This document shows, piece after piece, positions 54,173-62,388 of a DNA stretch of 64,000 nt. The notes below the pieces were generated by a model. The model made no database searches and had not been told where the DNA came from. It saw only the letters and a list, made by a program, of their open reading frames with translations. The position numbers and the translations under genes are program-made. Every line of letters begins with the position of its first letter. Position 1 is the first letter of the stretch. The stretch covers positions 62,001 to 126,000 of the forward strand of contig JAOAUC010000040.1 of NCBI GenBank assembly GCA_030157785.1, in the 5' to 3' direction. The DNA is from Zoogloea oleivorans (GTDB lineage Bacteria; Pseudomonadota; Gammaproteobacteria; Burkholderiales; Rhodocyclaceae).

Positions 54173-55695
54173 GGCCCATCGCTTGCCCCGAACTCTTTGC
54201 CCTGACACCGGACTTCAAGGCGGTTCCCTTCGACATGGCCTTGCGCCGCGAGGTGTTCGCCGGCCGTGATGCCGACGGCCAGCTGCTCATCGCGCTGGCC
54301 GACCCCTTCGATGCAGACCTGCTCGACGGTCTTGGCGCCACGCTTGACGAAGCCTTCACGCTGCGGCCGGCCAGCCGTGATGATCTGACTGCCTGCCTGG
54401 CGCGCCATGAAGAGTCCCGCCGGGTGGTGGCGGATGTGCTTACCGCCGACGACCGGGTCACCCGCGGTGACGAGGGTGAGGATCTGTCTCTGCGACGCAT
54501 CGCCGGCGACGCCAGCCCGGTGGTCAAGCTGGTCAATTCGACGCTTTACGAAGCCATCCAGCAGAGCGCCAGTGACATCCACCTGGAGTGCGTGCCCGGC
54601 GGGCTGGCCATCAAGTACCGGGTGGACGGGGTGCTGGCGCGCGCCGGGGGCATGCAGGGGCGCGAGATGGCCGAGCAGGCGATTTCGCGCCTCAAGGTGA
54701 TGGCCGAACTCGACATCGCCGAACGCCGGGTGCCCCAGGACGGGCGCTTCAAGGTGCAGGCCGGCGGCCGTGCCATCGACTTTCGCGTGTCGATCATGCC
54801 GAGCATCCACGGCGAGGACGCGGTGCTGCGCATCCTCGACAAGGAACACCTGACCCGCGAGCTGGCCGGCCTGTCGCTCGAAACCCTTGGCTTCGATGCG
54901 GCTACCCGCACGCAACTGCGGCGCATGGCCGGCGAGCCCTACGGCATGTTGCTGGTTACCGGCCCGACCGGCTCCGGCAAGACCACCAGCCTGTACGCGG
55001 TGCTGTCCGAAACCAATACCGGGCAGGACAAGATCGTCACCATCGAAGACCCGGTTGAATACCAGCTCCCCGGCGTGCTGCAGATTCCAGTGAACGAGAA
55101 AAAGGGCCTCGGTTTTGCCCGCGGCCTGCGTTCCATCCTGCGCCACGACCCGGACAAGATCATGGTCGGCGAGATCCGCGACCCGGAAACCGCCGAAATC
55201 GCCATCCAGGCCGCGCTCACCGGTCACCTCGTGTTTACCACCGTGCATGCCAACAACGCCTTCGACGTGATCGGTCGTTTCATGCATATGGGTATCGATC
55301 CCTACAACCTAGTGGCGGCCCTCAATGGCGTGGTGGCGCAGCGCCTGATTCGCGTGAATTGTGTGGCCTGTGCTGCTGCCGTGACGCCTGAACCTGCCCT
55401 GCTGCACGAGTCCGGCCTCGCCGGCCCGGGGGCCACGGCCGGCTATGTCTTTCAGGCTGGCAGCGGGTGCGGCCAATGTCGCGGCACCGGCTACCGGGGG
55501 CGCAAGGCGATTGCCGAAGTGTTGCTGCTCGACGATGAATTGCGCGATCTGATCATCGGCCGTGCGCCGCTGCGCCAGTTGAAGGAAACCGCCCGCCGGC
55601 GGGGTTTTGTGAGCCTGCGGGATGCCGGTCTGGCGCTGGTTCGTGACGGCATCACCACCTTGCAGGAGCTGAATCGTGTCACTTTTGTGGCCTGA
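54169..55695 (+). CDS. gspE: Type II secretion ATPase GspE
   Basis: A 508-residue hexameric ATPase. Walker A is GPTGSGKTT at residues 265-273; the Asp box region SDIHLECVPGGLAIKYRVDG, the LRSILRHDPDKIMVGEIRDPETAEIA Walker B segment and TGHLVFTTVHANN are all present. A zinc site is CVAC (398-401) plus CGQC (434-437). It starts at a GTG overlapping the gspF stop and powers pseudopilus assembly from the cytoplasm. Confidence 0.95.
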   Translation: MRPIACPELFALTPDFKAVPFDMALRREVFAGRDADGQLLIALADPFDADLLDGLGATLDEAFTLRPASRDDLTACLARHEESRRVVADVLTADDRVTRGDEGEDLSLRRIAGDASPVVKLVNSTLYEAIQQSASDIHLECVPGGLAIKYRVDGVLARAGGMQGREMAEQAISRLKVMAELDIAERRVPQDGRFKVQAGGRAIDFRVSIMPSIHGEDAVLRILDKEHLTRELAGLSLETLGFDAATRTQLRRMAGEPYGMLLVTGPTGSGKTTSLYAVLSETNTGQDKIVTIEDPVEYQLPGVLQIPVNEKKGLGFARGLRSILRHDPDKIMVGEIRDPETAEIAIQAALTGHLVFTTVHANNAFDVIGRFMHMGIDPYNLVAALNGVVAQRLIRVNCVACAAAVTPEPALLHESGLAGPGATAGYVFQAGSGCGQCRGTGYRGRKAIAEVLLLDDELRDLIIGRAPLRQLKETARRRGFVSLRDAGLALVRDGITTLQELNRVTFVA

Positions 55696-56380
55696 GCGGA
55701 TTGCCCTGCACATCGGCCCGGAGGGGCTGCGCCTCGCCCACAAGGGCGAGCAGGATGTGGCTTGCGCCACCGACTGGGCGACGAGTCTGGCAGCCTTGCC
55801 GGCGTTGCCGCGCTTCGCCCGTGTGCACGTCAGCGTGGCCGACCGGCACGCCCGCTACCTGCGCCTGGCCTGGCCGGAGGGGCTCAAGGCGGCTGAGCGG
55901 CAAGCTTTTGTCGATCACCGCTTCCAGACCGTCTTTGGCCCGGGCCCGTGGGTGACGCAGGCTGATCGGGGGGCATGGGGTGCAACCTGCATGGCGGCCG
56001 CCTTGCCCGGTGATCTGCTCGCGGCCCTGAAGGAATGGGCTCGCACCCGTCGCCTGCGCCTCGCCGCCATCGAGCCGGCCTTCGCGGCCGACTACGGGCG
56101 CAATTGTCGACGCTTCCGCGGAGACGGTGCCTTCGCGCGTCTGGAGACCGGGCGGGTGACGCTTGGCGTGTGGCGCACCGGTGAATGGCGGGCATTGCGC
56201 AGCCAGCCGGTCGCACAGGCCGATGGTGTCGCGGCGGCGCACTGCCTGGCGGCCCTGCTGGCGAGTATTCCTCCCGAAGAGGTGCTTGCAGGCGGAACGC
56301 TCCACCTTGCCGGCGCACGGCCGTCCGTCGATCTGCTGCCCCCCGGCTGGGCCTGCGCAGGCCTCGAGGAGGCGTCTTGA
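55676..56380 (+). CDS. PilM/GspL-like cytoplasmic assembly protein
   Basis: A 234-residue protein with the opening RIALHIGPEGLRLAH, an actin-like ATPase-fold start seen in PilM and in the cytoplasmic domain of GspL. No membrane segment is present, so it matches PilM plus a separate PilN rather than full GspL. It starts at a GTG with GGAG 7 bases upstream inside the gspE end (20-base overlap). Likely anchors GspE to the inner-membrane complex. Sequence similarity is weak, so the assignment rests largely on position. Confidence 0.65.
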   Translation: MSLLWPERIALHIGPEGLRLAHKGEQDVACATDWATSLAALPALPRFARVHVSVADRHARYLRLAWPEGLKAAERQAFVDHRFQTVFGPGPWVTQADRGAWGATCMAAALPGDLLAALKEWARTRRLRLAAIEPAFAADYGRNCRRFRGDGAFARLETGRVTLGVWRTGEWRALRSQPVAQADGVAAAHCLAALLASIPPEEVLAGGTLHLAGARPSVDLLPPGWACAGLEEAS

Positions 56381-56922
56381 ACCCGCGTCGTGCGCCGTCG
56401 TCCCCCGACCTGGACTTTGCCGGCGGCATCCGCCGCCCGAGCGCCCTCGGCTGGCTGCTGCTGGCTTTTGGTGTCATTGCGTCGGCGGGCGTGCTGCACG
56501 AATACGACGTGCTCGAAAACCGCGTCGCCGAAGAAACCCATGCGCTGGCCCGGGCGCGGCAAATGGGCGGTGCTGGCCGTGCCGCACCGACCCGTCCGCC
56601 GCCAGGCGAGGCTGAACTCAAACCTGCACTGGCGGTAGCGCGAGTGCTGAACCGCGACTGGCAGGCCCTGTTGTCGTCCATCGGCAATGCCGCCGCGGAT
56701 CCGGGGGTGGCGTTGCTGGAGGTCGAACAGGACGGGGCCAAGGGGAGCCTCAAGATTGTCGGTGAGGCTCGCACGCTGCCCGAGGTCTTCGCCTTCACGA
56801 AACGCCTTGAGGCGGACGATGTGCTGCGCGAGGTGCGCCTGTCGGGCTACGTCCTGCGCAGGGACGGCCCGACGCCGGTCATCGGCTTCAGCATCCAGGC
56901 CCGCTGGGAGGTATTGCGATGA
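56377..56922 (+). CDS. PilN-like inner-membrane assembly protein
   Basis: A 181-residue protein with one transmembrane segment (ALGWLLLAFGVIASAGVLHEY) after about 30 cytoplasmic residues, then a periplasmic coiled and ferredoxin-like region (LLEVEQDGAKGSLKIVGEARTLPEVFAFTKRLEADDVLREVRLSGY). This layout is PilN or the membrane half of GspL. It starts at TTG 56377 with AGGAGG before it; the codon shares bases with the previous stop. Confidence 0.7.
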   Translation: MNPRRAPSSPDLDFAGGIRRPSALGWLLLAFGVIASAGVLHEYDVLENRVAEETHALARARQMGGAGRAAPTRPPPGEAELKPALAVARVLNRDWQALLSSIGNAAADPGVALLEVEQDGAKGSLKIVGEARTLPEVFAFTKRLEADDVLREVRLSGYVLRRDGPTPVIGFSIQARWEVLR

Positions 56923-57467
56923 GGCGGCTGGCCGATCTTCGCGCAGCGGGCCTGCGCAGCTGCCGCGCTGCCGGTTGGGCAGGGGCAGTCGGTATCGCAC
57001 TGGCCGGCTTCGCGGTGTCCTTCGATCTGACCGGCAACCGGGCGCTGGAAGTGGAAGCCGACACCCTGCGCGGGCAGACCCGCAGTCTCGCCCGGACTCA
57101 GCGCCAGCGCGCCGCGCCGGTGCTTTCGGCGCGTGATCGGCTGGACGCCTTCCACACAGGGTTTCCCGCCGCCGATGGCCTGCCCGATCTGTTGCTGCGC
57201 CTCCACGGCCATGCCCTGGCCCGTGGTGTAACGACGGACAAGGCCGACTATCGCGCAGCCCCTGTTACCGGCGCGCCGCTGGAGCAGGTGAGCGTTGAAC
57301 TGCCTGTACATGCCACTTACCCGGAAATCCACGGCTGGCTGGGTGACGTATTGGCGCACATGCCGGAAGTCGCCCTCGATGGCCTTGCCTTCAAGCGTGC
57401 GGATATTGGATCGTCGGAGGTGGAGGCGCGGGTGCGCTTCGTGATCTTCCTGCGGCGGCCGTCATGA
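56919..57467 (+). CDS. PilO/GspM-like inner-membrane assembly protein
   Basis: A 182-residue protein with a transmembrane helix near residue 20-37 (AGAVGIALAGFAVSF), then a coiled-coil stretch (LEVEADTLRGQTRSLARTQRQ) and a periplasmic domain with VSVELPVHATYPEIHGWLGDVLAHMPEVALDGLAFKR, typical of PilO/GspM. It overlaps its neighbours by ATGA at both ends, and is probably the partner of the PilN-like protein. Confidence 0.7.
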   Translation: MRRLADLRAAGLRSCRAAGWAGAVGIALAGFAVSFDLTGNRALEVEADTLRGQTRSLARTQRQRAAPVLSARDRLDAFHTGFPAADGLPDLLLRLHGHALARGVTTDKADYRAAPVTGAPLEQVSVELPVHATYPEIHGWLGDVLAHMPEVALDGLAFKRADIGSSEVEARVRFVIFLRRPS

Positions 57468-57937
57468 AGCGCCAGCACGTGCTGCTTGGCGCGCTGCTGC
57501 TGGCGCTCGGCGCCGCCTGGTGGGTGGCCGGGCTCGACGACAGCGACGAACAACCGCCGCGTCGTGCTGCGCGCAAATCCATCCAGCGGGAGGCCGTCGT
57601 GCATCTCGACGTGGCTGGCCTGACGCGGGCTGGCCGCGCGGTGGAGAGCGATGGTCCCAACCTCTTCCCAGTGCGCAGCTTCTTGCCGCCCCCTCTGCCG
57701 CCTCCAGCACCTGCTGCGCCGGTCGCGCCACCCTTGCCCTTCCGCTACAGCGGCATGCTGGAAGACGGCGGGGCGCCGGCGGCCTTTTTGACGAGCGGCG
57801 AGCAGATCCGCGTGGTGCGCGCCGGCGATGTGCTCGACGGGCGCTACCGGGTGACTGCCCTCAGCCGCAGCCGTATCGACTTCATCTACTTGCCCCTCAA
57901 TGAAAGCCAAAGCCTGATGACCGGGGCCATGCCATGA
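57464..57937 (+). CDS. PilP/GspC-like periplasmic linker protein
   Basis: A 157-residue protein with an N-terminal membrane anchor (VLLGALLLALGAAWWVAG), a Pro-rich spacer (FLPPPLPPPAPAAPVAPPLPF) and a C-terminal HR-like domain (FRYSGMLEDGGAPAAFLTSGEQIRVVRAGDVLDGRYRVTALSRSRIDFIYLPLNE) such as PilP and GspC use to contact the secretin. It ends with overlap into gspD. The homology is by architecture. Confidence 0.7.
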   Translation: MKRQHVLLGALLLALGAAWWVAGLDDSDEQPPRRAARKSIQREAVVHLDVAGLTRAGRAVESDGPNLFPVRSFLPPPLPPPAPAAPVAPPLPFRYSGMLEDGGAPAAFLTSGEQIRVVRAGDVLDGRYRVTALSRSRIDFIYLPLNESQSLMTGAMP

Positions 57938-60204
57938 CCGCCAGACCCCTCCCGCGACTTCTCCTCCGCCTTGTGGCCATTGCGCTGCTTGCCGGTTTGA
58001 CGGCCTGTGCCGGTAACAAGGCCCTGGAGGACAGTCGCCAGACCTTCGCAACCAGCAGCCCTGAGGCGGCACTGCTCGACCTGCAGGAGAAAGTCGCGGC
58101 TGACCCGCGCAACCTGGAGTTGCGTAGCTATTTCGTGCGCCAGCGTGACATGCTCACCGTGCGGCAGGTGGCCGTCGCTGACCAGGCCCGCGCCGCCGGC
58201 CGCTTTGACGAGGCGGAGGCGGCCCTTGCCATCGCTCGGCGTTACGACCCGCGTCACCCGCGGGTGAGTGCCGGGCTGGAGGCCATCGCTGCCCAGAAAC
58301 GCCGCAACCTGCTGGCGCTGGACGCGGAGAAACTGCTGGGGAAGGGCGATTTTGCCGGTGCGGAGGCGGCAGCCCGCGGGGTACTGGCAGGTGAGTCGGG
58401 GCATGCGGGAGCGCGTGCCGTCATGCGGCGCCTCGACGAACGCAATGCGGCGCGTGACCCACAACCGGCGGCGCTTAAGGGGCCGCTGGCCAAAGCGGTG
58501 ACGCTGGAGTTTCGCGATGCACCGCTGCGCGGCGTTCTGGAAGTGCTGGCCCGCGAGTCGGGCCTCAACTTCGTGATGGACAAGGATGTGCGCCCGGATA
58601 TCAAGGTGTCGATCTTCGTGAGGAAAAGCAGCATCGACGATGTGCTCAAGCTTCTGATGCTTACCCAGCAGCTTGAACGCAAGCTCCTCAACGAGAACTC
58701 GATCCTCATCTATCCCAACACGCCGGCCAAGCAGAAGGACTACCAGGAGCTGGTGACACGCAGCTTCTACCTGGCCAATGCCGACCCCAAACAGGCGATG
58801 GCGATGATCAAGCAGATGGTGAAGACGAAGGATGTCTTTGTGGAGGAGAAGCTCAACCTGCTGGTCATGAAGGACACGCCCGACGCGGTGCGCCTGGCCG
58901 AACGCCTGATCGCCAACCTCGACCTGGCCGAGCCGGAGGTGATGCTGGAGGTGGAAGTGATGGAGATCAGCCGCAACAAGCTGCTCGAACTGGGCCTGCG
59001 TTTCCCCGACCAGATCGGCTACGGCATTCTGCAGCCGGGTACGACCAGCGCGGTGTCCACCACCACCGGCACCACGGTGACCCAGAACCTGGGCGGCCAG
59101 TTGCTGGCTGGCAATATCAACCTGCGCGAGACGGGCAGCGTGGTGCCCTTTGTCGCCAACCCGGGTTTGCTGCTCAACCTGAAGGATCAGGACGGCAGCT
59201 CCAACATCCTCGCCAACCCGCGCATCCGCGTAAAGAACCGCGACAAGGCGCGCATCCACATCGGCGAGAAGCTGCCCATTTTTACCACTACCTCGACGGC
59301 CAACGTGGGGGTGTCGGCGTCGGTCAATTACCTCGACGTGGGCCTCAAGCTGGAGGTGGAACCGTCGGTGCACCTGGATGACGAGGTCGCGATCAAGGTG
59401 AATCTGGAAGTCAGCAGCATCGTCAAGGAAGTCCTCGGACCGGCGAATTCCCTGGCTTACCAGGTCGGGACGCGCAGCGCGGTGACATCCCTGCGCCTGA
59501 AGGACGGCGAGACCCAGGTGCTGGCCGGGCTGATCAGCGACGAAGAGCGCAGCTCGGCCAACCGCCTGCCGGGCTTTGGCGAATTGCCGGGTCTGGGGCG
59601 ACTGTTCAGCAGCCAGCGCGACGTGGAGAACAAGACCGAGATCGTCTTGCTGATTACCCCGCGGGTGGTGCGCAACGTGATTCAGCCGGGGCTGGCCAGC
59701 GCCACCCAGTCGGCGGGTACCGAGGCCTCGGTGGGGGCGGCGCCCTTGCTGCTGGGCCCTGTGGCGGCCGGTGCCGCAGGCGGGCGGGTGAGCAGTGGTA
59801 CAGCACCGATGGGCCCGGCTTCCCTGACGCCGGTCGTTGTCACGCCGCTCGGTGGCGATAGCGGACCGGTGGAGCTCAGTCTCGACGCGCCGGCCCAGGT
59901 GCGGCCAGGCGAGGCCTTTGCCGTCAGCATCCATGTGACAGGTTCGACCGGCGAGGGCGGGCCGCTGCTGCTGGCCTACGACACCGCGCTTGTCGAGCCC
60001 CTCGACCAGCCGGGGGAGGGCGGCGATGCGCTCGCGCTGACGCTGCCGGCGGGGGCTTCCGGCAGCGTTACCGCGCGCTTCCGGCCGCGGCCCGGTGCCG
60101 CAGGGGCGACGAGTTTCAGCGTGTTGTCGGCCCAGGCGCGGATTGGCGGGCAGGTGCAGAGCCTGTCGACGCCATCGCCTGCATCCGTGCAGATTGCACC
60201 CTGA
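57934..60204 (+). CDS. gspD: Secretin GspD with TPR-like N-terminus and cohesin-like C-terminal domain
   Basis: A 756-residue outer-membrane secretin. A lipoprotein signal ends at Cys25 (LAGLTAC). Residues about 40-170 are helical, TPR-like repeats (AARGVLAGESGHAGARAVMRRL). Then come an STN/N-type domain (VTLEFRDAPLRGVLEVLARESGLNFVMDKDVRPDIKVSIFV), the secretin core (LEVEVMEISRNKLLELGLRFPD, VLAGLISDEERSSANRLPGFGELPGLGRLFSS, IVLLITPRVV) and finally an added beta domain (GPVELSLDAPAQVRPGEAFAVSIHVTG... TSFSVLSAQARIGG) resembling a cohesin. Standard GspD lacks both the TPR start and the cohesin end. It is the outer-membrane channel of this system. Confidence 0.9.
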   Translation: MTARPLPRLLLRLVAIALLAGLTACAGNKALEDSRQTFATSSPEAALLDLQEKVAADPRNLELRSYFVRQRDMLTVRQVAVADQARAAGRFDEAEAALAIARRYDPRHPRVSAGLEAIAAQKRRNLLALDAEKLLGKGDFAGAEAAARGVLAGESGHAGARAVMRRLDERNAARDPQPAALKGPLAKAVTLEFRDAPLRGVLEVLARESGLNFVMDKDVRPDIKVSIFVRKSSIDDVLKLLMLTQQLERKLLNENSILIYPNTPAKQKDYQELVTRSFYLANADPKQAMAMIKQMVKTKDVFVEEKLNLLVMKDTPDAVRLAERLIANLDLAEPEVMLEVEVMEISRNKLLELGLRFPDQIGYGILQPGTTSAVSTTTGTTVTQNLGGQLLAGNINLRETGSVVPFVANPGLLLNLKDQDGSSNILANPRIRVKNRDKARIHIGEKLPIFTTTSTANVGVSASVNYLDVGLKLEVEPSVHLDDEVAIKVNLEVSSIVKEVLGPANSLAYQVGTRSAVTSLRLKDGETQVLAGLISDEERSSANRLPGFGELPGLGRLFSSQRDVENKTEIVLLITPRVVRNVIQPGLASATQSAGTEASVGAAPLLLGPVAAGAAGGRVSSGTAPMGPASLTPVVVTPLGGDSGPVELSLDAPAQVRPGEAFAVSIHVTGSTGEGGPLLLAYDTALVEPLDQPGEGGDALALTLPAGASGSVTARFRPRPGAAGATSFSVLSAQARIGGQVQSLSTPSPASVQIAP

Positions 60205-60207
60205 AGC

Positions 60208-60678
60208 ATGAAGTCCGGCGGCTTTACGCTCATCGAGATGGTCGTCACCGTGGCGGTGGTGGCGGTGCTGGCTGCTATCGCCGTACCGGTCGCGCAGCTT
60301 TCCGCCCAGCGGGCCAGGGAGAGTGAGCTGCGCATGGCTTTGCGCCAGATTCGCGAGGGTATCGACACGTACAAGCGTTACGCGGACGAGGGACGCATTG
60401 CCCGGGCGTCGGATGCCAGCGGCTATCCACCAAGACTGGCGGACCTGGTGCAGGGCGTGCCCGATGCGAAGTCGCCGGGCGGGGCGCGCATCTATCTGTT
60501 GCGGCGCATTCCGCGTGACCCATTCAGCCTTGATGCGGCGCTGGAGGCCAGCGAGACCTGGGGGCTGCGCAGCTACGCCAGCGCGCCGGATGCGCCGGCG
60601 GAAGGGGCAGATGTCTTCGACGTGTATTCCCGGGCGCCGGGCGCGGGGCTCAACGGCCTGCCGTACCGGGAATGGTGA
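60208..60678 (+). CDS. Type II secretion-like pseudopilin
   Basis: A 156-residue protein with a prepilin N-terminus GG-FTLIEMVVTVAVVAVLAAIAVPVAQLSAQRARESELRMALRQIREGIDTYK and a soluble domain with DLVQGVPDAKSPGGARIYLLRRIPRDPF, similar to minor GspG-like pseudopilins. The start is 3 bases after the gspD stop. It probably caps or joins the pseudopilus. Confidence 0.88.
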   Translation: MKSGGFTLIEMVVTVAVVAVLAAIAVPVAQLSAQRARESELRMALRQIREGIDTYKRYADEGRIARASDASGYPPRLADLVQGVPDAKSPGGARIYLLRRIPRDPFSLDAALEASETWGLRSYASAPDAPAEGADVFDVYSRAPGAGLNGLPYREW

Positions 60679-61067
60679 TGAAGGTGCATTACCTGTCTTG
60701 TCGCCGGGGCTTCACGCTGGTCGAGTTGCTGGTGGTGATGGCCATTGTGGCCCTGCTGCTGTCGATTGCTGCCCCGCGCTATTTCGGACACCTGGAGCGG
60801 GCGCGGGAGGCTGCGTTGGCCGAAACTCTGGCGGTCACCCGGGATGCCATCGACAAGTTCAACGGAGATACCGGACGCTATCCCCGGGAGCTCGATGAAC
60901 TGGTCAGCGCGCGCTATCTCCGTGCCGTGCCGCTCGACCCCATCACCGAAAGCCGTGACGACTGGACGCTGGTGGCGCCGCCGGACGGAAAGGGGGGCGG
61001 GGTGTGGGATTTGCACAGCAGCGCCCCCGGCACGACCCGCGACGGTCGCCCTTACAGCGCGCTATGA
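60678..61067 (+). CDS. Type II secretion-like pseudopilin
   Basis: A 129-residue protein starting MKVHYLSCRRG-FTLVELLVVMAIVALLLSIAAPRYFGHLERAREAALAETLAVTRDAIDKFNGDTGRYPRELDELV, a pseudopilin N-terminus and GspG-like helix. A start ATG at 60678 shares bases with the previous stop and has a GGGAATGG site before it; ATG 60672 is the alternative. The protein has a Gly-rich loop GKGGGVWD near the end. Confidence 0.88.
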   Translation: MKVHYLSCRRGFTLVELLVVMAIVALLLSIAAPRYFGHLERAREAALAETLAVTRDAIDKFNGDTGRYPRELDELVSARYLRAVPLDPITESRDDWTLVAPPDGKGGGVWDLHSSAPGTTRDGRPYSAL

Positions 61068-61567
61068 GGCCACACCGGCGCCAGCTCGGGGCCACCTATC
61101 TCCTGATGCTGTTTGCCCTGGCGGCCCTGGGCTTCGGGCTGGCGCGCTTCGGTACGGTGTGGGCCACCGCGGCCCAGCGCGAGCGGGAGGCGGAGCTGAT
61201 CTTCATCGGCGGCGAGTTCGCCCGCGCTATCGCCAGCTACCGTGCGGCGGGCGAGGCGGGCTCCCGCGAGGGGCCGAAGACGCTTGATGAGCTGCTCCTG
61301 GACCCGCGTGTTCCCTTTGTTCGCCGCCATCTTCGCAAGCGCTACCGCGACCCGATGAGCGGTGAAGCGGACTGGCAGGTGGAACTGCAGGGCGGACGCA
61401 TCGTCGGCATTCGCAGCCGTTCCACCCGGGTGGCCCTGCGTAGCGCAGCCTTGCCCGGCTGGGTCGCTACCGGTGCCGCCGTGCCCGGCGAGGCGCGTCA
61501 TTCCGACTGGTTGTTTCGGCCGGATGACGCGGGCGGCACGGTACCCGCGGGGAACGAGCCCCGATGA
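61064..61567 (+). CDS. Minor pseudopilin-like protein of the secretion operon
   Basis: A 167-residue protein with an N-terminal hydrophobic helix (GATYLLMLFALAALGFGLARFGTVWATAAQREREAELIFIGGEFARAIASYR) without a canonical G-F/T-x-x-E prepilin cleavage site, followed by a soluble part with TLDELLLDPRVPFVRRHLRKRYRDPMSGEADWQV. The helix and position suggest a GspK/minor-pseudopilin-like component. Overlaps both neighbours by ATGA. Function uncertain. Confidence 0.7.
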   Translation: MRPHRRQLGATYLLMLFALAALGFGLARFGTVWATAAQREREAELIFIGGEFARAIASYRAAGEAGSREGPKTLDELLLDPRVPFVRRHLRKRYRDPMSGEADWQVELQGGRIVGIRSRSTRVALRSAALPGWVATGAAVPGEARHSDWLFRPDDAGGTVPAGNEPR

Positions 61568-62301
61568 TGCCAGCGCAGCCGGTACCCTTCGATCCCCATG
61601 ATCTGGAAAGGCTTGCCGCAGCGCTGGACGGCGCCATCCGTATCCGTACTCGCAGCGAATTCTATTTATGGACGCAGGGGGCGCTACAGAGCTTCCTGCC
61701 CCACGACACCTTGCTTTGCCTGCCCTGCGGGGCTGCGGAGGGGCTTGGCGTAGAACTGTTTTCCCGCTGTTTTGTGGACAGGGCTGCTGAAGCCCGTCTG
61801 CGGGCCGGTGCCAGCCGGCTACGGGGCGAGATCCTGCTTCACTGGTCCCGTCAGGGGCGGCGGCCGTGCGCCGAGGCTGGCGTGGAGGCACTGCCTGGTG
61901 GGTCGGGACGAGGGCATACGCTGGTGCACGGTGCAGGTTTCGGCGGCGCTCTGCCTGCATGCCTTTTCATTTTTCTTGGCATGCCCACGGTACCCACTCC
62001 CCGTGAGCACTACCTGGCGGAACTGCTGATGCCCCACCTGTTCCTCGCCTTTGTCGGCCTGCGCGGCGAAGAGCCCACCGCGGCACCCGTCGCGCGTCTG
62101 TCACACCGGCAGGCGCAAGTCCTTGAAGGCGTGCGCAATGGCAAGACCAACGCTGAGATTGCGCTGGCCCTTGGCCTGAGTCCGCTGACCGTCAAGAACC
62201 ACGTGCAGCAAGCGCTACGAAAGCTTGCTGTGGCCAATCGAGCTGAGGCTGCTGCCGTGACATCCATTGGCCGGGTGAACGGCGTTGCCGGCTGCGCATA
62301 A
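61564..62301 (+). CDS. LuxR-type regulator, EpsA-like (PEP-CTERM/exosortase-associated)
   Basis: A 245-residue protein with an N-terminal sensor-like part (FDPHDLERLAAALDGAIRIRTRSEFYLWTQGALQSFLPHDTLLC) and a LuxR-type HTH at the C-terminus (LSHRQAQVLEGVRNGKTNAEIALALGLSPLTVKNHVQQALRKLAVANRAEAA). The length and N-terminus match EpsA-type regulators that accompany exosortase gene clusters. It overlaps the last secretion gene by ATGA, so it is in the same operon. It may control expression of exopolysaccharide or PEP-CTERM genes, or of this operon. Confidence 0.8.
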   Translation: MMPAQPVPFDPHDLERLAAALDGAIRIRTRSEFYLWTQGALQSFLPHDTLLCLPCGAAEGLGVELFSRCFVDRAAEARLRAGASRLRGEILLHWSRQGRRPCAEAGVEALPGGSGRGHTLVHGAGFGGALPACLFIFLGMPTVPTPREHYLAELLMPHLFLAFVGLRGEEPTAAPVARLSHRQAQVLEGVRNGKTNAEIALALGLSPLTVKNHVQQALRKLAVANRAEAAAVTSIGRVNGVAGCA

Positions 62302-62303
62302 AA

Positions 62304-62330
62304 AAAGCACAGCAAGTTCTGCTGTGCTTT
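62304..62330 (-). terminator. Bidirectional terminator between the secretion operon and sodB
   Basis: An 11-bp stem AAAGCACAGCA / TGCTGTGCTTT with a 5-base loop AGTTC. On the minus strand a 7-T run follows, on the plus strand TT; it ends both the secretion operon and sodB. A second inverted repeat (62342-62351 with 62363-62372) lies between it and the sodB stop. Confidence 0.88.
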
Positions 62331-62388
62331 TCCAGCCTGGAGAGCACTGATCCGGTTTACGAATCAGTGCTCAACCGGGCAAGGTGGT

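Noticed and set aside
51971-54208. Open frame of 745 codons on the minus strand
   Set aside because: Antisense to gspG and gspF, and its C-terminal end only reads the nuclease 5-prime end in another frame.
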